From Halomonas sp. S3-1-1 (GTDB lineage Bacteria > Pseudomonadota > Gammaproteobacteria > Pseudomonadales > Halomonadaceae), in the NCBI RefSeq assembly GCF_023757625.1, contig NZ_JALGBZ010000005.1:1-64000 (forward strand): a stretch of DNA of 64,000 nucleotides, given 5' to 3'. Position numbers and translations under genes: made by a program. The notes beneath the pieces were generated by a model, which was given only the letters and a program-made list of their open reading frames with translations, had not been told where the DNA came from and did no database searches. Below, in pieces: positions 17,852-26,452 of this stretch (within the stretch, counting starts at the first letter, position 1; each line of letters begins with the position of its first letter).

Positions 17852-18973
17852 CTACTGGCAGCGAAGCACGACGCTGCCGGCGCTATAGCCTGCCCCAAAG
17901 GAGCAGATCAGGCCGGTGTCGCCAGCCTTGAAATCGTCGCGGTGCAAGTGAAACGCGATGATCGATCCTGCGGAGCTTGTATTAGCGTAGCGATCGAGAA
18001 TGATCGGCGCCTGACTTTCGTCGGGGTCGAACCCGAGCACCTTGCGCGCGATCAGATCGTTCATGTGCCGATTCGCTTGGTGTAGCCACAACCGCTTGAC
18101 GTCTGCGCCCTGGAGTTCGAGCGAGGCCAGGTGCGAAGTGATCAGGCTTGCCACCATCGGGCACACCTCCTTGAACACTTGGCGCCCCTGCTGCACGAAC
18201 AGCTTGTCGACGCCGAGCGGGTCGCTGTCGGTCACGCGGTTCAAAAAGCCGGCGTTGTTGCGAATGGCGTTGGAGAACCGGGTCACCAGGCGCGTGCCCA
18301 GCACCTCGAAGCGCTGGCTCGCCACGGCAAGGTCGCTGCGCTCGAGCACCACCGCCGTGCACGCGTCGCCGAAGATGAAGTGGCTATCGCGGTCGGTGAA
18401 ATTCAAGTGCGCCGAACAAATCTCCGGGCTCACCACCAGCGCGCGCTTGACGCTTCCTGACGCGATGGCGTTGGCCGCGGTTTCGATGGCAAAGGTGGCC
18501 GAGCTGCAGGCGACGTTCATGTCGAAGCCGTAGCCCGCGGTGCCGAGCGCCTGCTGGATCTCGACCGCCACCGCCGGATAGGCGCGCTCCAGATTCGAAC
18601 AGGCAACGATGACAAGCTCGATCCCCTCGGCCTCGACGCCGGCGTTTTCCAGCGCCTGGCCTGCGGCCTTAACGGCCATCTCGCACTGAATCGACGGCTC
18701 GTCATCAGAACGCTGAGGCAGGCTTGGGCACATGCGCGCCGGGTCGAGAATACCCTCGGCGTCGAGCACATAACGGCTCTTGATGCCGGAGGCCTTTTCG
18801 ATGAACTCGCTGCTCGAATAGGCGAGTGCGGCCTGCTCGCCGGCGGCAATCTCGGCGCTAAAGCGCTCGTTGTGACGATCAACATAGGCGTTGAACGTCG
18901 CGACCAGTGCCTCGTTGTCGATGGCGTGTTCCGGGGTAAAAAGGCCCGTGCCGGTAATCACCACGTCGTTCAT
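17852..18973 (-). CDS. beta-ketoacyl-ACP synthase III family protein
   Basis: A 373-residue condensing enzyme of the FabH family. The catalytic triad can be read: cysteine in NVACSSATFAIE near residue 150, histidine in WLHQANRHMND near 300, asparagine in YANTSSAGS near 332. The N-terminus DVVITGTGLFTPEHAI and an insert after residue 35 are like the Pseudomonas PA3286 type, which has been proposed to feed octanoyl-CoA from beta-oxidation into fatty acid synthesis, rather than like housekeeping FabH. It stands outside any fab cluster. GGGAGA before the ATG at 18973 supports the start. Precise substrate use is inferred. Confidence 0.85.
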   Translation of the reverse strand: MNDVVITGTGLFTPEHAIDNEALVATFNAYVDRHNERFSAEIAAGEQAALAYSSSEFIEKASGIKSRYVLDAEGILDPARMCPSLPQRSDDEPSIQCEMAVKAAGQALENAGVEAEGIELVIVACSNLERAYPAVAVEIQQALGTAGYGFDMNVACSSATFAIETAANAIASGSVKRALVVSPEICSAHLNFTDRDSHFIFGDACTAVVLERSDLAVASQRFEVLGTRLVTRFSNAIRNNAGFLNRVTDSDPLGVDKLFVQQGRQVFKEVCPMVASLITSHLASLELQGADVKRLWLHQANRHMNDLIARKVLGFDPDESQAPIILDRYANTSSAGSIIAFHLHRDDFKAGDTGLICSFGAGYSAGSVVLRCQ

Positions 18974-19070
18974 GCGTGTTCTCCCTGACGTATTTCCCAA
19001 CCACCCAAGCCTTCGGCCCTGGTGCATCGAGCTTAATCGTCGCCCTGCGGTGTCAGGGCGCGTTGGCGCC

Positions 19071-22000
19071 TCAAGGGCGCGTGATCTCTTCCCACTGTTT
19101 TTCGAGGCGCTTGACCGACACCGGCATGAGCGTGCCGAGCTGCTGGGCGAACAGCGACACGCGAAGCTCCTGAATCCACCAGCCGAAGGCGACCAGCACC
19201 GGGTCCTCGACCTGGCCGCGGCGCTCGCTTTCACGCCGGGCGTCGAACTTCGCCTCCAGCGCCTGGATCTCCTTCATCATCATCTGGTCGCGCCCCCGCT
19301 CGCGCCCCGCCTTTTCAAGGCGAATCAGCGCGGCATCGAAGTACCGAGGGTACTCCGAAAGCCACTCCCCCGCATCACGGATGAAGCCAGGATAGACCAA
19401 ACGCTGCATTTGCGCCCGCACATCGCTGTAGACGAGCGCCTGAGAGAAGTCGAGATTGCCCTTGAGCCGCTTGGCGAGTTCGAGATGCCCTTTAAGCGCC
19501 GCCTCGACCTCTTTTAAAAGCTTTTCTGCGCGCTCGGGCAGCTCATGTTCCACCTCATCGAGGCGCGCCTCCAATTCCCCCGCCGAGCGCGGGAGCGGGT
19601 CGATGGCCACCACCTGAGTAAACACCGCCAGCAGCACGTCGTCGATGAACGCGGACTTCGCGCCCACGTTGGTGAACAGCAGCGCGCACTTTTCAAGACG
19701 CGCCAGCGCGCGGATGGCCTTGACCCGCTCGCCGCGCTTGGTAATGGCAAGCCGCGCCACGCCTTCACGGTGCGCGGCCAAGGCCTTGGCCGGATGGTCG
19801 AACAGCGCCACCTTGAAGGTCTCGCCGTCGACGGTCAACGCCGGGTAAGCCTCAACGCGGATGCCGGCCTGGGTGGTCACCCGCGACTCGGGCAGCGGCG
19901 ACGAGGGAAGCTCGTTCAGCGCCGGCGCCTGGGTGGCCTCTTTGGCCAGCGCCTGAGCGCCCAGGGTGGCCGCCTGCTCGAAGCGCTTTTCGAGCGCGCG
20001 CAGGTCGCGCCCCTGGCCGAGCGTCTCACCTGCGTGGTCGACCACGCGCACGTTCATGATCAGGTGCGCGTCGAGCTGATCCAAACGCCAGTCGTCCGGA
20101 TGAACGCGGGTGCCGGTACGCTGGCGCAGAAACTCGCCCAGCGCCTCGACAAGCGGTCGCTCGTAAGGCACGAGCGTTTGCAGCGCAGCGTCGACCCAGT
20201 CGGGAATCGGCACCACCTGGCGGCGAATGCTCTTGGGCAAGGACTTCAACAGCGCGATGCACTTTTCGCGCAAGAGCCCCGGCACCAGCCACTCAAGCGC
20301 TTGGGTTGGCAACTGCGAGAGCATCGCCGCAGGGACGGTGAGCGTCACGCCGTCGTCCTCGGCACCGGGGGCGAAGTGGTAGCTCACAGGGTAGGCAACG
20401 CCGCCCAGGGTCAGATAGTCCGGATACTGAGCGCGGGTAACGTCTTCGGCATCGCGCGCCTTGAGCGAGGCGATATCGAAATGCAAAAGCTCGGGTGTTT
20501 CGCGCTCGGCCTGCTTGCGCCAGTGCTCGAAACCCTTGCCGTTGACCACATCAGACGGAATGCGCTCATCGTAAAAGGCAAACAGCGTCTCTTCATCGAC
20601 CAGAATGTCGCGTCGCCGCGCCCGGTCCTCGAGCGCCTCTACCTCATCGATCAATGCGCGGTTGTGGGCGAAAAACGCGCCCTGGGTCTGAAACTCGCCT
20701 TCGACCAGCGCCCGGCGGATGAAGATCTCGCGGGACTCTTTAGGATCGATGGCACCAAAATTGACCCGCCGGCGCGAGACGATCGCAAGACCAAACAGCG
20801 TCACCTGCTCGAAGGCCACGACCTGAGCGCGCTTCATTTCCCAGTGCGGCTCGCTATAGCTTCGCTTGACCAGGTGCCCGGCCTGGGGCTCGATCCACGC
20901 CGGGTCGATCTTCGCCACGGTGCGGGCGTAGAGTTTGGTAGTCTCGACCAGCTCGAACGCCATCACCCACTTGGGCGTCTTTTTGGCAAGCCCGGAGCCC
21001 GGGTGGATGAAGAACTTGCGGTTACGCGCGCCCAAGTATTCGCGGTTCTCGAGCAGATTACCCAGATTCGACAATAGCCCCGAGAGCAGCGACTGATGCA
21101 GCCTGGCCGACGTCTTGCGCCGCGCCTGGCGCGCTTGCTCCTCGCTTTCGTCTTCGTTGGCGGGCAGCGGCCCCGGCACCTCGATGTCCATGTCGCGCAA
21201 GAGCTGCCTGAGCTGGCGGAAGGTGTCGTGCCACTCGCGCATACGCAGATAGTTGATGAAATGATCGCGACACCAGCGGCGCAGCTGGCTGCTGGAGAGC
21301 GAGGCGCGGGCGTTTTCGATGCCGTGCCACAAATTCAGCAGCGCCACGAAGTCGGAGTCCGGGTCGTGCCATTTCTGATGGGCCTGGTCGGCGGCCTGGC
21401 GCTTGTCCGCCGGGCGCTCGCGCGGGTCCTGAATCGCCAGCGCCGAGACCACCACCAGCACGTCGCGAAGGCTCTGGCGCTCGGCGCCTTCGAGCACCAT
21501 GCGCGCAAGCCGCGGGTCGATGGGAAGTCTTGCAAGCTTGCGCCCGAGCGCACTGATCTGCTCCTTGTGATCCACCGCGCCGAGCTCGAACAAAAGCCGA
21601 AAGCCGTCCTTGACGAAGCGGCTATCTGGCGGATCGACGAAGGGAAACGCCTCGATGTTGCCAAGCTTCAACGACAGCATCGACAAAATCACCGAGGCGA
21701 GATTGGTGCGCTGGATCTCCGGATCGGTGAACGCCGGGCGCGAGAGGAAATCTTCCTCGTCATAGAGGCGAATACACGCGCCTTCAGCAACTCGCCCGCA
21801 GCGGCCCTTGCGCTGATTGGCGCTGGCCTGGCTAATCGGCTCGATGGGCAGGCGCTGAATCTTCGCCCGGTAGCTGTAGCGGCTGATGCGTACAAGGCCC
21901 GGGTCGATGACGTAGCGAATGCCAGGCACGGTGAGCGAGGTTTCCGCCACGTTGGTGGCAAGCACAATGCGCCGGCCGCGGTGCGGAGCGAACACCCGGT

Positions 22001-23072
22001 TCTGCTCTTCGTTGGAGAGCCTTGCGTAGAGCGGCAGCACCTCGGTGCCCTTGAAGTCCGCCCGGCGCAGGGTGTCGGCGGTTTCACGAATCTCGCGCTC
22101 GCCGGGAAGGAAAATCAGCACGTCTCGCGGGCCGTGCAGCCAGCCGCGCTCACGCTCCAAAGTTTCGATCTCGCCGACCGCCTGAAGTATCCCCTCCTGG
22201 AGCGTGCGATCCTCTTCGTCATCATCGCTTCGCACCAGCGGACGGTAGAGCACATCGACGTCATAGGCTCGCCCGGAGACTTCGACCACCGGCGCGGGCT
22301 TTTTGCCGTCGCTAAAGTGGGCGGCGAAGCGTTCGACATCGATGGTCGCGGAGGTAATGATCACCTTGAGATCCGGGCGCTTTGGCAGCAGCCGCTTGAG
22401 ATACCCCAGCAAAAAATCGATGTTGAGACTGCGCTCGTGGGCCTCGTCGATGATGATGGTGTCGTAGCGCCAGAGCATCGGGTCGTGCTGGGTTTCGGCC
22501 AGCAGGATCCCGTCAGTCATCAGCTTGACCAAGGTATTCGGCGCGCTTTGATCCGTAAAGCGTACCTGGTAGCCCACCTGCTCGCCAAGGTTCACCTCAA
22601 GCTCTTCGGAGATACGCGTGGCGACGCTGCGCGCAGCAAGACGCCGCGGCTGGGTGTGGCCAATCAGGCCCCGGCGGCCGCGGCCGAGCTCCAGGCAAAT
22701 CTTGGGTAGTTGGGTGGTCTTGCCCGAGCCGGTTTCACCGGCCACGACGACGACCTGGTGATCGCGTATCGCCTCCAGAATGTCCTCGCGGCGCTCGACC
22801 ACGGGAAGGTTGGGCGGGTAGCTGACAGATACGTGGGTCGAGGCGCGGCGCTCGAAATGGCGCTGGGCCTTGTCGATTTCGCGGCTTAGCTCGGCAAGGC
22901 CGCGGTCGATGGGTTTGTCCTCACGCAGACGCCGCTTGAGCCCGTCGACCCGCCGCGCCAAGCGGTGGCGGTCGCGAAGGGTCAACTCGTCGAGGGTGCG
23001 CTCGAGCTGCGTTACCTGGTCGGCGCTGGTCAAGGAGGGCGTCTCGGTGGTCACGTTAGGCTCAAATTCCAT
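19071..23072 (-). CDS. hrpA: ATP-dependent RNA helicase HrpA
   Basis: A DEAH-box RNA helicase of 1333 residues, close to the E. coli length of 1300. Walker A GETGSGKTTQL is near residue 95, the DEAH box IIIDEAHERS near 195, SATID near 230, and the QxxGRxGR-like QRKGRCGR near 405. It is followed by the helicase-associated domains and the long C-terminal DUF3418 region. HrpA is known for helping to resolve stalled ribosomes and for mRNA processing. I place the start at the ATG at 23072. The upstream in-frame ATG at 23132 would translate through the fadD terminator. No clear Shine-Dalgarno is visible before 23072. Confidence 0.92.
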   Translation of the reverse strand: MEFEPNVTTETPSLTSADQVTQLERTLDELTLRDRHRLARRVDGLKRRLREDKPIDRGLAELSREIDKAQRHFERRASTHVSVSYPPNLPVVERREDILEAIRDHQVVVVAGETGSGKTTQLPKICLELGRGRRGLIGHTQPRRLAARSVATRISEELEVNLGEQVGYQVRFTDQSAPNTLVKLMTDGILLAETQHDPMLWRYDTIIIDEAHERSLNIDFLLGYLKRLLPKRPDLKVIITSATIDVERFAAHFSDGKKPAPVVEVSGRAYDVDVLYRPLVRSDDDEEDRTLQEGILQAVGEIETLERERGWLHGPRDVLIFLPGEREIRETADTLRRADFKGTEVLPLYARLSNEEQNRVFAPHRGRRIVLATNVAETSLTVPGIRYVIDPGLVRISRYSYRAKIQRLPIEPISQASANQRKGRCGRVAEGACIRLYDEEDFLSRPAFTDPEIQRTNLASVILSMLSLKLGNIEAFPFVDPPDSRFVKDGFRLLFELGAVDHKEQISALGRKLARLPIDPRLARMVLEGAERQSLRDVLVVVSALAIQDPRERPADKRQAADQAHQKWHDPDSDFVALLNLWHGIENARASLSSSQLRRWCRDHFINYLRMREWHDTFRQLRQLLRDMDIEVPGPLPANEDESEEQARQARRKTSARLHQSLLSGLLSNLGNLLENREYLGARNRKFFIHPGSGLAKKTPKWVMAFELVETTKLYARTVAKIDPAWIEPQAGHLVKRSYSEPHWEMKRAQVVAFEQVTLFGLAIVSRRRVNFGAIDPKESREIFIRRALVEGEFQTQGAFFAHNRALIDEVEALEDRARRRDILVDEETLFAFYDERIPSDVVNGKGFEHWRKQAERETPELLHFDIASLKARDAEDVTRAQYPDYLTLGGVAYPVSYHFAPGAEDDGVTLTVPAAMLSQLPTQALEWLVPGLLREKCIALLKSLPKSIRRQVVPIPDWVDAALQTLVPYERPLVEALGEFLRQRTGTRVHPDDWRLDQLDAHLIMNVRVVDHAGETLGQGRDLRALEKRFEQAATLGAQALAKEATQAPALNELPSSPLPESRVTTQAGIRVEAYPALTVDGETFKVALFDHPAKALAAHREGVARLAITKRGERVKAIRALARLEKCALLFTNVGAKSAFIDDVLLAVFTQVVAIDPLPRSAGELEARLDEVEHELPERAEKLLKEVEAALKGHLELAKRLKGNLDFSQALVYSDVRAQMQRLVYPGFIRDAGEWLSEYPRYFDAALIRLEKAGRERGRDQMMMKEIQALEAKFDARRESERRGQVEDPVLVAFGWWIQELRVSLFAQQLGTLMPVSVKRLEKQWEEITRP

Positions 23073-23080
23073 CTGAAGAA

Positions 23081-23115
23081 ACAAAAATTCGGCCCGCCTG
23101 AAAAAGCGGGCCGAA
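23081..23115 (-). terminator. terminator of fadD directly before hrpA
   Basis: TTCGGCCCGC/GCGGGCCGAA is a 10-bp perfect stem (23088-23097 with 23106-23115) followed on the minus strand by TTTTTGTTT. It ends 8 bases before the hrpA start codon. TATACT just upstream of the stem could be the -10 of an hrpA promoter. Confidence 0.85.
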
Positions 23116-23168
23116 CAGTATAGCGCTTTCACTCGCGACAGGGCGAACCCAACGGGTGCCCTGCTTTT

Positions 23169-24863
23169 TTAGGCGTTCGCCTGCTCCTCGCCCTGCTCTT
23201 CACTTTTTTGCTCGTCGCGAAGCTCGCGACGCAGCACCTTGCCCACGTTGGTCTTGGGCAGCTCGTCGCGGAACTCGACATACTTGGGCACCTTGTAAGC
23301 GGTCAACTCTTTCTTGCACCAGGCACGCAGCGTTTCGGCGTCGAGGCTTGGATTTTTCGAAACCACGAAGAGCTTGATCGCCTCACCCGCGCCTTCGTCC
23401 GGCACACCCACCGCTGCCGCTTCGACGACGTCCGGGTGGCCGGCCACCACGTCCTCGATCTCGTTGGGGTAGACGTTGAAACCGGAGATCAGAATCATGT
23501 CCTTTTTACGGTCCACGATGCGGATGTAACCATCGTCCTGGAGCACGGCGATATCGCCACTGTGAAACCAGCCGCCTTCGTCGATCGACTTTTTCGTCTC
23601 GTCATCCTGGTTCCAGTACCCCTTCATCACCTGGGGGCCCTTGATGCAGAGCTCGCCCGGCTCGCCCAAGGCGACGTCGTTGCCGTCGGCGTCCACGGTC
23701 TTGACCGAGGTGCCCGCCACGGGCTTACCGATGGTGCCAAGCTTGATGGCGTCGGTGGGGTTGAAGCTCACCACCGGCGAGGTCTCGGTCAGCCCGTAGC
23801 CTTCTGCCACCGGGCAGCCGGTCACCTCTTCCCATCGCTGAGCAACGGGTTTGGTCAGCGCCATGCCGCCGGAAATGGTGAGCTTCAAGTGCGAGAAGTC
23901 GAGGGATTTGAAATCGTCGCGCTGGCACAGCGCGTTGAACAGCGTATTGAGGCCGATGAAGCCGGAGAACTTGAGCTTTTTGAGCTCCTTGACGAAGCCG
24001 GGCAGATCGCGCGGGTTGGTGATCAGCGCCGAGTGATTACCGGTGTCCATCAAAAACAGGCAGTTCACCGTGAAGGTGTAGATATGATAGACCGGCAGCG
24101 GTGCCACGATGGTTTCGCTGCCATCCTTTAGGTGCTTGCCGATCGCCGCGCGCGCCTGGAGCATGTTGGCGATCAGGTTGGTGTTAGTCAGCATTGCGCC
24201 CTTGGGCCGGCCGGTGGTGCCGCCGGTGTACTGGAGCGCGGCCACGTCGTCCGGGGTGCGCTTGACCGGGGTGAACGCTTTCGCGCCGCCGGCTTTCATC
24301 ACCTGGCGAAAGCCGGTAGCGCCGGGCAGCCGGTAGGTCGGCACCATCTTCTTGACGTACTTGACCGCGGCGTTGATCAGCCAGCGTTTCGGCACGCCGT
24401 TAAGATCGGCGAGCTCGGTGACCACCACGTGTTTGATATCGGTTTTATCGAGCACTTTATCGAGCTTGTGCGCCATGTTCGCCAGAATCACGATCGCCTT
24501 CGCGCCGGCGTCCTTGAACTGGTGGGCCATTTCACGCTCGGTATAGAGCGGGTTGGTATTGACCACCACCAGCCCCGCGCGCAGCGCACCGAACACCGCC
24601 ACGGGAAACTGCAGCACGTTGGGCAGCTGAATGGCGATGCGATCGCCGGGTTTTAGGTCGGTATGATGTTGTACCCAGCTGGCAAAGCGCCCGGCGTCGC
24701 GGTCGAGCTCGTCGAAGCTCAGAGTTTGCCCCATGCAGCTAAACGCGGGCCGGTCGCCGTAACGCTTGACGGCATTGTCGAAAACGTCGACGACGGAATC
24801 GAACTTGTCCAGCCCTTCAAGCGTGGGGCCATTTAAAATGGGCGCATCGGCGTGTTCGCTCAT
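23169..24863 (-). CDS. fadD: long-chain-fatty-acid-CoA ligase FadD
   Basis: A 564-residue long-chain acyl-CoA synthetase. The P-loop YTGGTTGRPKGAML is near residue 213, the linker GYGLTETSP near 358, and the FadD signature GWFHSGDIAVLQDDGYIRIVD minus its ends near 425. The catalytic lysine is in TNVGKVLRRELR near the end. Length and motifs match E. coli FadD (561). It converts imported fatty acids to acyl-CoA at the inner membrane, the entry step of beta-oxidation. A promoter and a PsrA-type palindrome lie upstream and a strong terminator follows, so it is a single-gene unit. Confidence 0.95.
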   Translation of the reverse strand: MSEHADAPILNGPTLEGLDKFDSVVDVFDNAVKRYGDRPAFSCMGQTLSFDELDRDAGRFASWVQHHTDLKPGDRIAIQLPNVLQFPVAVFGALRAGLVVVNTNPLYTEREMAHQFKDAGAKAIVILANMAHKLDKVLDKTDIKHVVVTELADLNGVPKRWLINAAVKYVKKMVPTYRLPGATGFRQVMKAGGAKAFTPVKRTPDDVAALQYTGGTTGRPKGAMLTNTNLIANMLQARAAIGKHLKDGSETIVAPLPVYHIYTFTVNCLFLMDTGNHSALITNPRDLPGFVKELKKLKFSGFIGLNTLFNALCQRDDFKSLDFSHLKLTISGGMALTKPVAQRWEEVTGCPVAEGYGLTETSPVVSFNPTDAIKLGTIGKPVAGTSVKTVDADGNDVALGEPGELCIKGPQVMKGYWNQDDETKKSIDEGGWFHSGDIAVLQDDGYIRIVDRKKDMILISGFNVYPNEIEDVVAGHPDVVEAAAVGVPDEGAGEAIKLFVVSKNPSLDAETLRAWCKKELTAYKVPKYVEFRDELPKTNVGKVLRRELRDEQKSEEQGEEQANA

Positions 24864-24976
24864 GGTGCAATCTCCGCTATCCGTGTCGATAAATGGACCG
24901 AACTTATTGTTTTTTAGACTTTTTTGCTGACCGTTTTAGTGACCGCTTTGGCGATCCCGGGTGTTGACGTCGCTCC

Positions 24977-25005
24977 AAGATATACCAGGGGCGCAGGGCT
25001 GTAAA
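24977..25005 (-). promoter_or_regulatory. predicted fadD promoter
   Basis: On the minus strand TTTACA (25005-25000), a 17-base spacer and TATCTT (24982-24977) form a sigma-70-type promoter about 115 bases before the fadD start. Confidence 0.55.
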
Positions 25006-25014
25006 ACGCTCGAT

Positions 25015-25030
25015 TGAAACTACCGTTTCA
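25015..25030. promoter_or_regulatory. PsrA-type operator upstream of fadD
   Basis: TGAAACTACCGTTTCA is a perfect inverted repeat that contains GAAAC-N4-GTTTC, the PsrA consensus form. It stands 9 bases upstream of the predicted -35 element of fadD. Confidence 0.65.
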
Positions 25031-25072
25031 CGGCGACCCTACGCTTTGCTCAAAACTGGCGCAGTGAGCTCA

Positions 25073-25852
25073 TTATGGTGCGTAACGCGCTTTTATGCTT
25101 CCCTCTCGCCACACCAGAAGCTCACCAGGCAGCATGGTCGTCCACACCTCGTTATGCGTCAGCGGCGCGGTGGCGATCACCGAGACCACGTCATCCGCGG
25201 TGGTGTGCTCGCTGAAATTGACCGTCATTTCGGCATCCGAAAGCTCCGCTTCGCCAAAGGGAGCGCGGCGGGTAATGTGGGCGAGTTTGGTCGAGCAGTA
25301 GCTATAAAGCGACTCACCGTCGGAGAGCAGCAGGTTGAAGACGCCAAGCCCTCTCAGGCGTTCGCAGAGCGTGTGTAAAAGCGCCGCTACCGGCTCGAAG
25401 GACGCTGGCGGCGTAGGGAACGCGCGGCGAAGCTCACTTAAGAGCCAGCAAAAGGCGTGCTCGCTGTCCGTCGAGCCGACGGGAGTGTAGACGTCGAGCG
25501 CAAGCTCCTGCCACCCCTCGAGCTGGCCGTTGTGGGCGTAGCACCAGGGGCGGCCCCACATTTCGCGGGTGAATGGATGGGTGTTGGCCAGGCGCACGCC
25601 GCCCACGTTGGCCTGGCGGATGTGGCTGATCACTACGTTGGATTTGATCGGGTAGTCGCAGATCAGCCGTGCGATGGGCGAATCCACCGACGGGTGCGGG
25701 TCGCGAAATTCGCGGTAGCCGCCCTCTTCGTAGAAAGCAATGCCCCAGCCGTCACGATGGGGGCCGGTACCGCCCCCGCGGTGCAGAAAGCCCGAGAAGC
25801 TAAAGCAGATATCCGTCGGCACGTTGGCGCTCATGCCCAAAAGCTCGCACAT
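25073..25852 (-). CDS. class II glutamine amidotransferase (YafJ-like)
   Basis: A 259-residue stand-alone Ntn-hydrolase glutaminase domain. The nucleophile is Cys2, exposed after removal of the first Met (MCELLGMSAN). The glutamine-binding stretch HRGGGTGPHRDGWG is near residue 25-38, and the oxyanion/asparagine region WCYAHNGQLEG is near 108. This is the architecture of E. coli YafJ. It has no fused synthase or synthetase domain, so the acceptor reaction is unknown. AAGGAGAG stands 4 bases before the ATG. The next gene upstream (25879-26391) ends 26 bases before it, so the two may be cotranscribed. Confidence 0.85.
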   Translation of the reverse strand: MCELLGMSANVPTDICFSFSGFLHRGGGTGPHRDGWGIAFYEEGGYREFRDPHPSVDSPIARLICDYPIKSNVVISHIRQANVGGVRLANTHPFTREMWGRPWCYAHNGQLEGWQELALDVYTPVGSTDSEHAFCWLLSELRRAFPTPPASFEPVAALLHTLCERLRGLGVFNLLLSDGESLYSYCSTKLAHITRRAPFGEAELSDAEMTVNFSEHTTADDVVSVIATAPLTHNEVWTTMLPGELLVWREGSIKARYAP

Positions 25853-25878
25853 GGGGCTCTCCTTGCCAGGTTTTTAGC

Positions 25879-26391
25879 CTAGTTGATCACCGGCTCGCGG
25901 CGCTTGGTATCGCCACCCGCGTTTCGCGTCCTGGGCGCAGCACGTTTGGTGCCGGCGCTTCGCGGCGTGCGCGGTTGATCGTCATCGCCATCGTCTCGGC
26001 CGGTCGGGCCTCTTTTAGCCGTGCCACGCTTGGTCGAGGCGCGAGCGGCCGGACGGCGAACCCACCAAAGCGCCACGCCTATCAAGGCGCCCAAGGCGAT
26101 ACCGACCAGCAGCCAGACCAGCCCGCCCCACAGAGCCGAGGCGCTGTGTTCGAGAAAGCCAACCGCCGACACCATCGCCGCCGGTGCCCAACCGGTGTAG
26201 AACTCGTTCTCCTCGATCAGCGGCAGGCTAAAGCGCGCCGGTATCCACATCGCACCGGCCACCCCCCAGGTGAGCACCAGCCGCGGCAGGCGCGGTAAAA
26301 ACGAAAACGCAAAGTACACCGCCAATAGCACTACCAGCGAAACCCCGTAATAACTTAGCCAGAGCAGTGACATTGAGCTTGTAAACAGCAT
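25879..26391 (-). CDS. small inner-membrane protein with basic tail, unknown function
   Basis: A 170-residue protein I do not recognise as a named family. Three membrane segments are visible at about 8-30, 38-52 and 85-110. A long hydrophilic tail rich in arginine, threonine and proline follows (about 112-170, with an acidic DDGDDD patch). GAGGG stands 4 bases before the ATG at 26391. It lies divergently to the S9 peptidase gene and upstream of the amidotransferase. The tail may be cytoplasmic and contact nucleic acid or a partner protein, but nothing in the sequence shows this. Confidence 0.7.
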   Translation of the reverse strand: MLFTSSMSLLWLSYYGVSLVVLLAVYFAFSFLPRLPRLVLTWGVAGAMWIPARFSLPLIEENEFYTGWAPAAMVSAVGFLEHSASALWGGLVWLLVGIALGALIGVALWWVRRPAARASTKRGTAKRGPTGRDDGDDDQPRTPRSAGTKRAAPRTRNAGGDTKRREPVIN

Positions 26392-26452
26392 AATACCCTC
26401 GTGTGGGTGAACGCACCCGCAGTTGATTTCCCGTTATGGTACCTGTCAATTT

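Noticed and set aside
19545..22709. Long plus-strand open frames of over 500 codons opposite hrpA
   Set aside because: They mirror the minus-strand HrpA codons; GC-rich third positions open the antisense frame. No domain signal.
23073..23132. Upstream ATG that would lengthen HrpA by 20 residues
   Set aside because: These codons would consist of the fadD terminator hairpin; family members start near the later ATG.
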